Shown: positions 51,173 to 60,407, counted from the stretch's first letter. The stretch: DNA of 64,000 nt from Pseudoclavibacter sp. AY1H1 (GCF_002931055.1 NZ_PSXX01000002.1:434001-498000); one strand, 5' to 3'. The notes: generated from the letters alone by a model not told the origin. Made by a program: numbers and translations.

Positions 51173-52886
51173 CAGCTCGAGCGCCGATAGCTCGAGCACC
51201 GATATCTCAAGCGCCGACATCGAGGCGGTCGGTTTCGAGGCGATCCACTCCTCTGGAGACGGGCTCGGGCCAGTGGATCTGCGCGTGGCGCCGGGCGAGC
51301 ACGTGCTCGTCATCGGGCCGTCTGGGGCGGGCAAGTCGACGCTGCTGCAGGCGCTCAGCGGGGTCATCCCCCATACCGTCCCCGCCCAGGTCAGCGGGCG
51401 CATCCGCATCTGCGGGGTGGAGACGCAGGAATCGGACGTGCCGCGCCTCTCCAGGCACCTCTCCGTCGTCGCGCAGAACCCGAGCTCCTCGGTGTGCCTC
51501 CCCGACGTCGCCGACGAGATCGCGTTCCCGCTCGAGAACCACGCCTGGGCTCCCGAGGCGATGGGGCCAGCGGTGCGCGCGGCCCTCGACCTCGTCGGCG
51601 CGGGGGTACTCGCCGGCCGTCGCACGGCGACGCTCTCGGGCGGTGAGACCCAGCGCGTGGCCCTCGCCGCGGCCATCGTCACGGAGCCCCGTGTCCTGGT
51701 GCTCGACGAGCCCACCTCGATGCTCGACCCTGCGGGAATCTCGTCGGTGCGCAAGGCGGTCGACGCGGCCTCTGCAAGAGCATCCACGATCGTGCTCGTC
51801 GAGCACCGGCTGGACGAGTACGCGGGAGCGCGCGGCATCGCGGGACTCCCGGGACGCACGGTCGTGATTGCGCGCGGTGGCGTCATCGCGCACGACGGCC
51901 CGACCGCACGGGTGCTGGTCGAGCACGCAGCGACCCTGCAGGAGGCCGGGTGCTGGCTGCCGCTCGACGCGGAACTCGCCGCGCTCACCGGCCTCGAGGG
52001 CGGACTCGCGAACGACGAGGTCGCGGACCGGGTCGCCGCGCTCGGGGCGCGCGCCGAGACCCGGACGGCCGCAGTGGCGCCCTCGGCACCGACCCGCGAG
52101 GCGGAGGCCCTCAGCGTCGACAGCCTCGACGTCGTCGCTGGCGGGGCGCCGAAGCGCACTCGCGCCAAGAACGCCTCGGAGGCGATCCTCCAAGGCGTGA
52201 GCTTCCAGCTCAGAGCGGGCGAGGTCGTGGCGCTCCTCGGCCGCAACGGATGCGGGAAGTCGAGCCTGCTGCGAACGCTCGCGGGTCTCGCTCGGCCCCG
52301 CTCTGGCCAGGTGCATGGCCCCCGCCCCGGCCTCATCTTCCAGAACCCGGAGCACCAGTTCTCCCAGCCGACCGTGCGGCGCGAGATCGAGCACGGCCTC
52401 GGAGCGGATAACGCGGGGCGCATCGCCGAGCTGGTCACCCGCTTCGACCTCTCGGCGCACCTCGACCACAGCCCATTCCGCCTCTCGGGCGGGCAGCAGC
52501 GGCGGGTGAGCATCGCCGCCATGCTCGCCCACGACCGGCCGTTCCTCCTCGCCGACGAGCCCAGCTTCGGCCTCGACCGCCGTTCGAGCATCGCTGCGAT
52601 GCACGCCCTCGATTGCACCGCGCGCAGCGGCTGCGGCGTGCTCTTCTCCAGCCACGAGCTGCGCGCCGTCTGCACGTACGCCGACCGCGTGCTGGTCCTC
52701 GCCGAAGGCGGGCTCATCGCCGAGACGACGCCGTTCGAGCTCCTCGAGGACGAGGGCCTCCTCGCCGCAGCGGGCCTCGAGCGATCGCCGCTGCTGAGCT
52801 GGCTCCAGGCGCGGCGCTTCCCCGCCGAGCGGGCGCGCGCGATCCTGCGCGAGCTCGACGACGCCGCGACACGGGTCGCGGCATGA
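51162..52886 (+). CDS. ykoD: duplicated ECF transporter ATPase (YkoD)
   Basis: 574 residues from GTG 51162, overlapping the ykoE end; no ribosome binding site is seen, so translational coupling is inferred. Two ABC domains: Walker A GPSGAGKST (52-60), signature LSGGETQRVALAAAI and Walker B VLVLDEPTSMLD; then GRNGCGKSS, LSGGQQRRVSIAAML and FLLADEPSFGLD. The first ~25 residues repeat Ser-Ser-Ala/Thr-Asp units. It powers uptake with YkoC and YkoE. Confidence 0.92.
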   Translation: MRSDSSSADSSSTDISSADIEAVGFEAIHSSGDGLGPVDLRVAPGEHVLVIGPSGAGKSTLLQALSGVIPHTVPAQVSGRIRICGVETQESDVPRLSRHLSVVAQNPSSSVCLPDVADEIAFPLENHAWAPEAMGPAVRAALDLVGAGVLAGRRTATLSGGETQRVALAAAIVTEPRVLVLDEPTSMLDPAGISSVRKAVDAASARASTIVLVEHRLDEYAGARGIAGLPGRTVVIARGGVIAHDGPTARVLVEHAATLQEAGCWLPLDAELAALTGLEGGLANDEVADRVAALGARAETRTAAVAPSAPTREAEALSVDSLDVVAGGAPKRTRAKNASEAILQGVSFQLRAGEVVALLGRNGCGKSSLLRTLAGLARPRSGQVHGPRPGLIFQNPEHQFSQPTVRREIEHGLGADNAGRIAELVTRFDLSAHLDHSPFRLSGGQQRRVSIAAMLAHDRPFLLADEPSFGLDRRSSIAAMHALDCTARSGCGVLFSSHELRAVCTYADRVLVLAEGGLIAETTPFELLEDEGLLAAAGLERSPLLSWLQARRFPAERARAILRELDDAATRVAA

Positions 52887-53647
52887 GCCCCGCGCTCGAG
52901 CGCCGCAACCCCACCGTCAAGCTCGCGGTGCTGTTCGCCTGCTCGCTCGCGACGCTGTTCATCCTGAACCCGCTGACCCTTGGCCTGCTGACCGTGCTCG
53001 CGATCATCGCCGTGCTGACGACGACGAGGCTCACCCCAGGAAGACTGCTCGCCGCATCCGTCCCCTTCGTCGCGTTCGGGGTCGGCCTGGTCATGGTCAA
53101 CGCGCTCAGCCGTCCAGGGGGCGAGATCCTCGAAGGCCTGCCGGTTCGGGTGACCAGCGAGGGCCTCGCCATCGGGTTCGCCCTGGCGCTGCGCACGACG
53201 GTCATCGGCATGCTGTCGATCGCGTTCATCGCGAGCACTCCACCCCGTGACCTCATGACGAGCCTCACACAGCACGCCAGGCTCAGCCCCCGCTTCGCGT
53301 ACGCCCTGCTCGCCGGATTCCGCCTCCTGCAGCTCCTGCCGAGCGAGTGGCAGAGCATCCGCGCCGCGCAGGCCGTCCGGGCGCCGCTCGGACGAGACGG
53401 CACGCCGCGCACCGGGATCACCGCGTTCGGCGCTGCCGCGTTCTCTCTGCTCGTCGTCTCGATCCGCTCCGGTGAGCGCATCGCCCAGGCCCTCGAGTCG
53501 CGAGGCCTCGGAGCGGGTCCCCGCACCGTCTGGCGCCCGGTCGCGCTCGATGCCCGCGACGCAACACTCGCCATCGTCGTACTCTGCGCGTTCGCACTCG
53601 CGGCCACGCTCGGCATCGCCGCGGGAACGGGGCTGTCGCTTGTCTGA
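52883..53647 (+). CDS. ykoC: ECF transporter transmembrane (T) component (YkoC)
   Basis: 254 residues, with membrane helices near 14-35, 40-60, 65-85, 105-125, 190-210 and 230-250. The coupling region between them has FRLLQLLPSEWQSIRAAQAVRA, matching the A-R-x-like helices of CbiQ-type T components (quoted in part). Start ATG overlaps the ykoD stop (ATGA). Confidence 0.9.
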   Translation: MSPALERRNPTVKLAVLFACSLATLFILNPLTLGLLTVLAIIAVLTTTRLTPGRLLAASVPFVAFGVGLVMVNALSRPGGEILEGLPVRVTSEGLAIGFALALRTTVIGMLSIAFIASTPPRDLMTSLTQHARLSPRFAYALLAGFRLLQLLPSEWQSIRAAQAVRAPLGRDGTPRTGITAFGAAAFSLLVVSIRSGERIAQALESRGLGAGPRTVWRPVALDARDATLAIVVLCAFALAATLGIAAGTGLSLV

Positions 53648-55025
53648 GAACAGCACGCGTCGGCTCACGCTCGTCGGGATGGTCAACCCGCCGACCCAGC
53701 GCTACGCTGCCGCATGGCGCCACCCGGACTCGAACGGCGACTGGCTGCGCGCCAGCTCGTACATCGACATCGCGCGACTCCTCGAGCGCGGCGGCTTCGA
53801 CCTCATGTTCCTGCCAGACGCGCTCGCGATCCCGGAAGACGCCCTCGGCGACGTCGCGACGACCCTCGCCAGCGGCGGCAAGGGAGCCGTGACGCTCGAC
53901 CCCATCACCGTGCTGAGCGCCGTCATCGGGGCGACGCGGAGCATCGGACTCGGGGCGACCGTGTCGACCACGTTCCTGCCGCCGTACGCCATAGCGCGGA
54001 CGCTCTCGAGCCTCGACCACCTCTCCGCGGGGCGCGTGGCCTGGAACATCGTGACCTCGACGACGGATGCCGAGGCGCGCAACCTCGGCCTCGACCGCAT
54101 CCCACCGAAGGGGCAGCGCTACGACCGCGCCGACCGCGTCGTGGCGCAGGTGCTCGAGCTCATGGGCACGTGGGATCCGGCTGCGCTGGTGCAGGACGCC
54201 CGGAGCGGCGTGTTCGCCGACCCGAGCCTCGTCTCGCGCACTCCGGCGCCGCGAGAACGTGCGGCGGCACCCGGCCCGCTGAGCCTCCCGAGGAGCCCCC
54301 AGGGACATCCGGTGCTCATGCAGGCGGGAACCTCGCCGCGCGGCATGCAGTTCGCCGCGAAGTGGGCGGAGCTGGTCTTCGTCGCGGCCGACGGCATCGA
54401 CGGCAACCGGGCGGTGCGCACCGAGCTTCGCGAGCGGGCCAGACTCGCGGGGCGTGATCCGGACGAGCTCCGCGTGTGCGCTGCGATCCAGCCGATCGCT
54501 GGATCGACGCGTATCGATGCAGTCGGCGTCCGCGACTCGCTCCTCGCGCACATCGACGAAGCCTCGGCCGTGCGCTCGCTTGCGCGGCTCATGCACGCTG
54601 ACGCCGCGACACTGCGACTCGACGGGGACGCCGAAGGCTTCCTCGCCGCGCACCGGGGCGCGACGGGAAGCGATGGCTTCGAGGACATGCTCGCGGCCGT
54701 CTCCGCAAGGGAGGGCCTCACCGTCCGCGACCTCGCCCTGCGCCAGTCGCTCGACCAGCTCACGCCGTCCCCGCTCGGCAGCGGCGCCGACATCGCCGAC
54801 GAGCTGTGCGAGTGGCAGGATGCCGGGGCGGCTGACGGCTTCGTCGTGACCCCGGCCCTCCTGCCCGGCTCGCTCGAGGACTTCGTCGAGCACGTGGTTC
54901 CCGAGCTGCGCAGGCGCGGCCGCCTCAGCGAACCTGCCGCAGCACCCTCGGCGCCGACGCTGCGTTCGCGCCTGGCCGCCAAGAACGCCCCGAGAGCTCA
55001 GTCACCCCCGAGAGCTCAGCCCTGA
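53640..55025 (+). CDS. NtaA/DszA-like FMN monooxygenase at the end of the TPP-riboswitch operon
   Basis: 461 residues from TTG 53640, which overlaps the ykoC end by eight bases. The first ATG (53679) would remove the conserved first strand RLTLVGMV, so TTG is preferred. The motif SSLDHLSAGRVAWNIVTS identifies the FMNH2-dependent NtaA/SnaA/DszA group, and SLPRSPQGHPVLMQAGTSPRG is also typical (quoted in part). With no gap after ykoC, it must be in the riboswitch transcript. It may therefore act on thiamine, a thiazole or an imported precursor. It converges on the dehydrogenase gene with a 10-base overlap. Confidence 0.9.
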   Translation: MSENSTRRLTLVGMVNPPTQRYAAAWRHPDSNGDWLRASSYIDIARLLERGGFDLMFLPDALAIPEDALGDVATTLASGGKGAVTLDPITVLSAVIGATRSIGLGATVSTTFLPPYAIARTLSSLDHLSAGRVAWNIVTSTTDAEARNLGLDRIPPKGQRYDRADRVVAQVLELMGTWDPAALVQDARSGVFADPSLVSRTPAPRERAAAPGPLSLPRSPQGHPVLMQAGTSPRGMQFAAKWAELVFVAADGIDGNRAVRTELRERARLAGRDPDELRVCAAIQPIAGSTRIDAVGVRDSLLAHIDEASAVRSLARLMHADAATLRLDGDAEGFLAAHRGATGSDGFEDMLAAVSAREGLTVRDLALRQSLDQLTPSPLGSGADIADELCEWQDAGAADGFVVTPALLPGSLEDFVEHVVPELRRRGRLSEPAAAPSAPTLRSRLAAKNAPRAQSPPRAQP

Positions 55026-56533
55026 GCGCCCCAGGTGGCCGACTGACCCGCGGCGGCCCGCTGCTGCGGCACACCCCACGGGTTCGCGTCCTGCAGCGGC
55101 TCCGGGAGCGCCTCCTGCGGCGCACCCTGGTAGGCGACACCGCGCAGGAAGCGGGAGATGGATGCGGTGCCGACCGACGTGGAGGTGTCGTTCGACGTCG
55201 CCGGGTACGGCCCGCCGTGCTGCATGGCGGGCGTGACGGCAACGCCGGTCGGCCAGCCGCCGAAGAGCACTCGCCCCGTCTTCCTCGCGAGCCCCGCGAC
55301 GAGCGCGGAGAGCGCTGGCGACTGCTCACCGGCGGCGGCGTGCACCGTGCCCGTGAGGTTGCCGACGTAGAGCTCGTCGAGACTCGGCGCGAGCGCCGTC
55401 TCGTCCTCGTACTCGACGATGACCGAGAACGGCCCGAAGACCTCGTCGAGCAGCGTCTCGTCGCCCGCCGCGAGCTTGCTCGCCGGCACGGCCACGATCG
55501 TCGGCGTCGCCCACACGTTGCCGTCGTCATCGCTGCGCACAGCACCTTCGGCGACGACCCGCACACCGTCCGCGTCGAGCACGTCCGCCCGACGTTCGAG
55601 GTACGCGCGGCCGATGCTCGGGTTGAGGAGCCGGTGCTCGGGGGCCTGCTCGGCCGCCTGCGAGACGCGCAGCTGCAGCTCGGCGGCCGCATCCGTCGCG
55701 GGAACCCAGAGGAAGCCGGGCTTCGTGCACAGCTGACCTGCCGAACCGGCGACCGACGCCGCGTAGCCCGCAGCGATCTCCTCTCCGCGCTCCGCGAGCG
55801 CGGCCCCCGTCACGAAGACGGGGTTGACGCTGCCGAGCTCGCCGTAGAACTGGATGGGGCGGGGGCGGGCCGCGGCCTTGTCGGCGAGCAGGCGGCCCAC
55901 GCGGATCGAGCCGGTGAAGGTCCCGACGTCGACGCGGTTGTCCTCGAGCACGGTGACCCCGGCCTGCTGGCCGATCACGAGCGCGAAGACGCCATCGGGG
56001 GCGCCGCACTCGCGAAGAGCTCCCTCGACGACGCGGGCCGTGGCCACGGACAGCTCCGGGTGCCCCGAGTGCCCCTTCACGATGAGCGCGCATCCCGCCG
56101 CGAGCGCGGCGGCGGAGTCGCCACCGGCCACGGAGAAGGCGAAGGGGAAGTTCGATGCGGAGAAGTTGACGGCGACTCCCACCGGCACGAGCATCCGGCG
56201 CACGTCAGGCCGTGGGCCGAGCACGAAGTCCGGGTCGGCCTCGTCGAGGCGGACGTCGAGGTACGAGCCGTCGCGGATGACGTCGGCGAAGAGGCGGAGC
56301 TGCACGGTCGTGCGCTTCAGCTCGCCCGTGAGCCGCGCCTGCGCGAGCCCCGTCTCCCGCATGCCGATGGGGATGAGCTCCCCCACCGCGGCGTCGAGCG
56401 CGTCGGCGATCGCGATGAGGGCGGTGGCGCGCTCCGTGGGTGGGGTCGCCGCCCAGAGGGGGGCGGCCACGGCGGCTGCCGCGAGGATCTGCTCGAGCTC
56501 GGCGTCGCTGGTATGCGGGGTGGGTGTGCTCAT
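55016..56533 (-). CDS. alpha-ketoglutarate semialdehyde dehydrogenase
   Basis: 505 residues from ATG 56533 (an in-frame TTG four codons earlier is possible). Aldehyde dehydrogenase fold with NFSASNFPFAFSVAGGDSAA, the general-base Glu in FYGELGSVNP and the nucleophile Cys in GSAGQLCTKPG. The FPFAFS and GELGSVNP forms are those of 2,5-dioxovalerate dehydrogenases. It would oxidise the end product of hydroxyproline breakdown to 2-oxoglutarate. It is the last gene of the catabolic cluster, 13 bases after the epimerase. Confidence 0.92.
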   Translation of the reverse strand: MSTPTPHTSDAELEQILAAAAVAAPLWAATPPTERATALIAIADALDAAVGELIPIGMRETGLAQARLTGELKRTTVQLRLFADVIRDGSYLDVRLDEADPDFVLGPRPDVRRMLVPVGVAVNFSASNFPFAFSVAGGDSAAALAAGCALIVKGHSGHPELSVATARVVEGALRECGAPDGVFALVIGQQAGVTVLEDNRVDVGTFTGSIRVGRLLADKAAARPRPIQFYGELGSVNPVFVTGAALAERGEEIAAGYAASVAGSAGQLCTKPGFLWVPATDAAAELQLRVSQAAEQAPEHRLLNPSIGRAYLERRADVLDADGVRVVAEGAVRSDDDGNVWATPTIVAVPASKLAAGDETLLDEVFGPFSVIVEYEDETALAPSLDELYVGNLTGTVHAAAGEQSPALSALVAGLARKTGRVLFGGWPTGVAVTPAMQHGGPYPATSNDTSTSVGTASISRFLRGVAYQGAPQEALPEPLQDANPWGVPQQRAAAGQSATWGAQG

Positions 56534-56546
56534 CGATGAGTCCAAT

Positions 56547-57554
56547 CTAGAATTCGAATCCAGCCGGGAAGGGGTCTGTCGGGTCGAGCATGTACTGGCC
56601 CATGCCGGTGATCCACGCGCGGCCGGTGATGGTCGGGATCACGGCCGGCCTGTCGCCGACCCGGACTTCGTCGATGAGCTGGCCGGTGAAGCTCGTGCCG
56701 ATGAACGACTCGTTGACGAAGTCGGTGTGCAGTGGGAGCTCACCTCTGGCATGCAGCTCGGCCATGCGTGCGGAGGTGCCGGTGCCGCAGGGTGACCGGT
56801 CGAACCAGCCAGGGTAGATCGCCATCGCGTGGCGCGAGTGGGCGGCGGTGGAGCCGGGTGCGATGAACTCGACGTGGTGCACGTGGTCGACACCCTCGAT
56901 GGTCGGATGCTTGGGCGCGTCGTGGGTGTTGATGGCGTCCATGATCGCGAGACCGGCGCGCATGATGTCGTCTTTGCGGGCCCGGTCGAAGGGCAGGTCG
57001 ACGTCGTCGAGGTCGACCATGGCGTAGTAGTTCCCGCCGAACGCCAGCGAGTAGCGAAGCGCGTCGATGCCGAGTTCCGGCACCGGGACGACGGCGTCGA
57101 GGCGTTCGCAGAAGCTGGGCACATTCTCGATGGTAACGCTAACAGCGCGTCCTTCGCTCACTTCGACGCGAGCGATCACAAGACCCGCCGGAGTATCGAG
57201 ACGAATGACGGTCTCCGGCTCGAGGACCTCCACCATGCCCGTCTCGACCAGCACCGTCGCCGTGCCGATCGTCCCGTGTCCGCACATGGGCAGCAGACCG
57301 GAGACCTCGATGTACAGGACGCCGAAGTCGGCGTCCGGGCGCGTGGACGGCTGGAGGATGCTGCCGCTCATCGCCGAGTGCCCGCGGGGCTCCCGCATCA
57401 GGAACGTCCGCAGGTCGTCGCGATGCTCCTGCACGTACAGCCGCTTGTCGTTCATCGTGGCGCCGGGGATGACCCCGACCCCACCCGTGACGACCCTGGT
57501 CGGCATGCCCTCGGTGTGGGAATCGACGGCGGAGATGACTCGTGATGCTCGCAT
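56547..57554 (-). CDS. 4-hydroxyproline 2-epimerase / proline-racemase family
   Basis: 335 residues from ATG 57554 behind GAGG. Both catalytic cysteines are present: Cys91 in LLPMCGHGTIG and Cys256 in RSPCGTGTSARMA, so this is an epimerase or racemase. The Cys-to-Thr change of hydroxyproline dehydratases is absent. Together with the oxidase, deaminase and dehydrogenase genes, trans-4-hydroxy-L-proline to cis-4-hydroxy-D-proline is the likely reaction. Proline racemase activity cannot be excluded. Confidence 0.92.
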   Translation of the reverse strand: MRASRVISAVDSHTEGMPTRVVTGGVGVIPGATMNDKRLYVQEHRDDLRTFLMREPRGHSAMSGSILQPSTRPDADFGVLYIEVSGLLPMCGHGTIGTATVLVETGMVEVLEPETVIRLDTPAGLVIARVEVSEGRAVSVTIENVPSFCERLDAVVPVPELGIDALRYSLAFGGNYYAMVDLDDVDLPFDRARKDDIMRAGLAIMDAINTHDAPKHPTIEGVDHVHHVEFIAPGSTAAHSRHAMAIYPGWFDRSPCGTGTSARMAELHARGELPLHTDFVNESFIGTSFTGQLIDEVRVGDRPAVIPTITGRAWITGMGQYMLDPTDPFPAGFEF

Positions 57555-57760
57555 GCGAAAAGACCTCAAGTTCGTGAGTGAGGGGCCGCCCAGGGCGGGG
57601 GGACGCCCCGGGCGGCCGGCCCAGCGGGATGAGGGGGGATCGCCCCGCGGGCCAGACGCAACCAGCGCTATTGCCGGATTGCGTCGCATTGGTGCGGGAA
57701 GAGCCCCCGCAAGCAGACGGCAGAGAGGCCAGGAAAGCGACCCCCGTGTCTGCTGCGACC
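57555..57760 (-). other. 206-base gap with stem-loops between deaminase and epimerase genes
   Basis: GGCCGCCC/GGGCGGCC (57584-57617, with inner GGGCG pairing CGCCC) lies just before the epimerase. A second repeat GACGCAA/TTGCGTC spans 57655-57685. No gene is supported. These may moderate the expression of epimerase and dehydrogenase relative to the upstream genes. Confidence 0.5.
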
Positions 57761-58702
57761 CTACTTGAGGGTGGCGAGCGCGTCGAGGGCGCGCTGCGTG
57801 TCGGCACGCACGCGCGCCTCCATCTCCGGCGTCAGCGCAGCGCGGGGCGGGCGGCACGGCCCTCCGTTGCGGCCGACCATGTCCATGCCGAGCTTGATGG
57901 CCTGAACGAACTCGACACGGGAGTCCCAGCGGAACGCCGCGATGAGGCTCTTGTAGATCTCACGCGCCTCGACGTAGCGGCCCGCTGCCATGTGGTCGTA
58001 GATCGCCACGGCCTCGGCGGGGAAGACATTGGGGTAGCCGGCGAACCAGCCGGTGGCACCGTCGATCATGAGCTCGAAGAGCACGTCGTCGCTGCCCGCG
58101 ATGACGTCGATCGTCGAACCGGCCGCCTCGCAGGCCTCCTGGATCTCGAAGGCGCGTCGGACGTCGCCGGAGAACTCCTTGACGGCGACGATGCCGTCGA
58201 TCTTCGCGATCTCCGCGACGAGCTCCGGGCGGAGGTCGACCTTCGTGTCGAGCGGGTTGTTGTAGATCATGACGGGCAGCCCCACTTCGGCGACCTTCGC
58301 GAAGTGCTCGATGACATCCGCATCCGCCGACCGGTACATGGTGGGCGGGAGGCAGAGCACGCCGTGGGCGCCGTCTTCCTTGGCGAGCTGAGCCCAGTGC
58401 TGCGCCTGGTGCCAACCTGGACCGTGCACGCCCGCGACGACGATGCCGCGGTCGCCCACAGCCTCGACGGCGACCTGCACGACCTTGCGGCGCTCCTCAT
58501 CGGTGAGGGACGAGTACTCGCCGAGCGAGCCGTTGGGGCCGACGCCCCGGCAGCCGTTCTCGATGAGCCAGTTGCAGTGCTCGGCGTACGCCTCGAAGTC
58601 GACGGCCAGGCCGGCGGGAGCAGAGGCGTCCTCCTTGTAGGGAAGGGCCGTCGCGACGACGACTCCGCCGAGGTCGAGGTGGGTTGAGGCTGCTTCGGTC
58701 AT
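57761..58702 (-). CDS. DapA-family aldolase/deaminase, likely pyrroline-4-hydroxy-2-carboxylate deaminase
   Basis: 313 residues. A (beta/alpha)8 DHDPS-fold enzyme with Schiff-base Lys175 (AVKEFSGD) and Tyr147 (VMIYNNP). GVGPNGSLGEYSSLTDEER replaces the GTTGE loop of true DapA, so lysine synthesis is unlikely. In hydroxyproline pathways this family converts pyrroline-4-hydroxy-2-carboxylate to 2-oxoglutarate semialdehyde and ammonia, which fits the neighbours on both sides. Its ATG overlaps the upstream FAD gene's stop (ATGA). Confidence 0.88.
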   Translation of the reverse strand: MTEAASTHLDLGGVVVATALPYKEDASAPAGLAVDFEAYAEHCNWLIENGCRGVGPNGSLGEYSSLTDEERRKVVQVAVEAVGDRGIVVAGVHGPGWHQAQHWAQLAKEDGAHGVLCLPPTMYRSADADVIEHFAKVAEVGLPVMIYNNPLDTKVDLRPELVAEIAKIDGIVAVKEFSGDVRRAFEIQEACEAAGSTIDVIAGSDDVLFELMIDGATGWFAGYPNVFPAEAVAIYDHMAAGRYVEAREIYKSLIAAFRWDSRVEFVQAIKLGMDMVGRNGGPCRPPRAALTPEMEARVRADTQRALDALATLK

Positions 58703-60150
58703 GGGTGTTGCCTTCCTGTCAGGGGATGCTGTTCTTCTGAGGTTCCTGCCAGCTCAGCGAGCCGGATGGGGGTCTGGATGGGGCGACGGTCGACGATGCC
58801 CTCGTCGAGACCACGCCCGAGCACCGTCTCGATGAGCTCCTCGGCGCTGCGGCCGCAGATGCGGGCCTGGCAGATGCCGAGACCGGCTCGAGTGGAGAGC
58901 TTCTGGGAGCGCAGACTGTGCGAGTGCGTGGCGGCGGCCTTCCGCCGCAGCTGACCGGCGGTCACCTCTTCGCAGCGGCACACGATGGTGTCCTCGCGCA
59001 GCCACTCCTGCCAGCCCGGCCGCACGCCGTGCGCCGCCTCGATGCGCGCCGCGAACGACCCGAAGATCGCGCGCTTGCGCTGGGCGCCGCTGATCTGAGG
59101 GTCGCTGGACGCACCACCCGCTGCGCAGTGCCCGGCCACGCGCCCCTCGGCGAGGGAGAGGTCGACACCGCCGATGCCCGTCACTTCGCCCGCCGCGTAG
59201 ACGTCGGAGGTGCTCGTGGCGCAGGACTCGTCGATGATCACGAACCGGCTGTCATCGAGCGCGCAGCCGGCCGCGATCGCCACCTCGAGCCGCGGGGTGA
59301 AGCCGTGCGTCACGCAGACGGCGTCGCACGCGACCTCTCGCTCGCTGCCGGCGATGGGCCGCCACTGAGCGTCCACGCTCATGATCGTGACGCGCTCTAC
59401 ACGCCCATCCCCGTGCGCCTCGACGACCGCTTCGCCGACTCGGTACGGGATCCGATGCCGCAGCTGACCGGCGACGTAGCCGAAGAGCTCCTGCACCTTG
59501 CCAGGGGCGCCCGCGAGCTGCCACGGCTTGGGCAGCCAGCCCGAAGCGAGACGCGGGATGCGGTTGGCTTCGACGACCTCAACGACCTTGGAGCCGACCT
59601 GGGCGAGCGAGGCCGCGACGGGGAGAAGGAACGGACCCGCGCCGGCCACCACGACGGCGTCGCCGACCGCGATGCGCTCGCTCTTCGCGAAGGCCTGAGC
59701 AGCACCCCCGGTGTAGACGCCGGGGAGGTCCCAGCCGGGAAACGGGAGGGTGCGGTCGTGAGCACCCGTCGCGACGACAACCGCATCGGGCTCGAGGGTC
59801 GATCGAACGCGGTCGGCCGCATCGGACATGCCGGTGAGCAGCTCCAGCGCGGGCAGCCCGACGGCCCACACGCTCGTCTCGCCGAGCACCGTGATCCGGG
59901 CGTGCGAGCGGACACGTCGGTCGAGGTCCAGGAACGTCGACCAGCCGTGGTGCATGGCTGCCTGCCCCTCGCCGTCGCGCTCCTCCGGCAGATGACGCCA
60001 GTACTGGCCGCCGAGCTCCCGACTCGACTCGATGAGCGTCACGCGCGCCCCGCCCTCCGCTGCGGCCAGCGCGGCCGCGAGGCCTGCGGGGCCACCCCCG
60101 ACGACGGCGACATGGCGTGGCGTCGACTGCTCGGTCCGCGTCGATCTCAT
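58699..60150 (-). CDS. FAD/NAD(P)-binding subunit of a hydroxyproline-type oxidase, with C-terminal 2Fe-2S domain
   Basis: 483 residues. The N-terminal dinucleotide site is VAVVGGGPAGLAAALAAAEGG, described by its GGGPAG core near 17-22, with a second GAGP site near 170. The C-terminus has a BFD-like cluster, CRCEEV and GICQARICG (four Cys). This is the alpha-type subunit of heterotrimeric D-amino acid or opine dehydrogenases (HcnB/OoxA-like). It works with the two genes that overlap upstream. Confidence 0.9.
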   Translation of the reverse strand: MRSTRTEQSTPRHVAVVGGGPAGLAAALAAAEGGARVTLIESSRELGGQYWRHLPEERDGEGQAAMHHGWSTFLDLDRRVRSHARITVLGETSVWAVGLPALELLTGMSDAADRVRSTLEPDAVVVATGAHDRTLPFPGWDLPGVYTGGAAQAFAKSERIAVGDAVVVAGAGPFLLPVAASLAQVGSKVVEVVEANRIPRLASGWLPKPWQLAGAPGKVQELFGYVAGQLRHRIPYRVGEAVVEAHGDGRVERVTIMSVDAQWRPIAGSEREVACDAVCVTHGFTPRLEVAIAAGCALDDSRFVIIDESCATSTSDVYAAGEVTGIGGVDLSLAEGRVAGHCAAGGASSDPQISGAQRKRAIFGSFAARIEAAHGVRPGWQEWLREDTIVCRCEEVTAGQLRRKAAATHSHSLRSQKLSTRAGLGICQARICGRSAEELIETVLGRGLDEGIVDRRPIQTPIRLAELAGTSEEQHPLTGRQHP

Positions 60151-60407
60151 TGGGAGCTCACCTCATCCCCCTCGCACGCGCGCCTCTGGCACGCTCGAAC
60201 GTCCGGCACGCCGTCCACCGTGACGAGGCAGTCGAAGCACACGCCGATGCCGCAGAACAGGCCGCGCGGTTTTCCCGCGACGGCGGTCTCGCGCCAGGAG
60301 ACGCGGCCGGAGCCGAGCAGGACGCCCGCGATGCTCTGCCCCTCGAGACCCTCGACCGTCTCACCGTCGACGGTGATGCGCACGGGCTTGTCGGCGCGCT
60401 CGCTCAT
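60147..60407 (-). CDS. small (2Fe-2S)-binding subunit
   Basis: 86 residues, a plant-type ferredoxin-like subunit with Cys52, Cys57, Cys60 and Cys73 in FCGIGVCFDCLVTVDG and VRACQ. It overlaps both neighbours by four bases (ATGA junctions), as expected of a fixed-ratio complex. It resembles HcnA/OoxC-type gamma subunits. It is short and lies within a longer open frame of another reading phase, so it is easily missed. Confidence 0.93.
   Translation of the reverse strand: MSERADKPVRITVDGETVEGLEGQSIAGVLLGSGRVSWRETAVAGKPRGLFCGIGVCFDCLVTVDGVPDVRACQRRACEGDEVSSQ

Noticed and set aside
50735-53686. A 983-codon minus-strand open frame opposite ykoE-ykoD-ykoC
   Set aside because: Antisense to an operon with clear domain motifs; Ser/Arg-rich with no recognisable domain.
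56547-57554. trans-3-hydroxyproline dehydratase
   Set aside because: That enzyme has Thr at the second catalytic position, whereas this protein has Cys256.
57761-58702. dapA (lysine biosynthesis)
   Set aside because: The GTTGE loop of true DapA is replaced and the gene is locked in a hydroxyproline-type operon.
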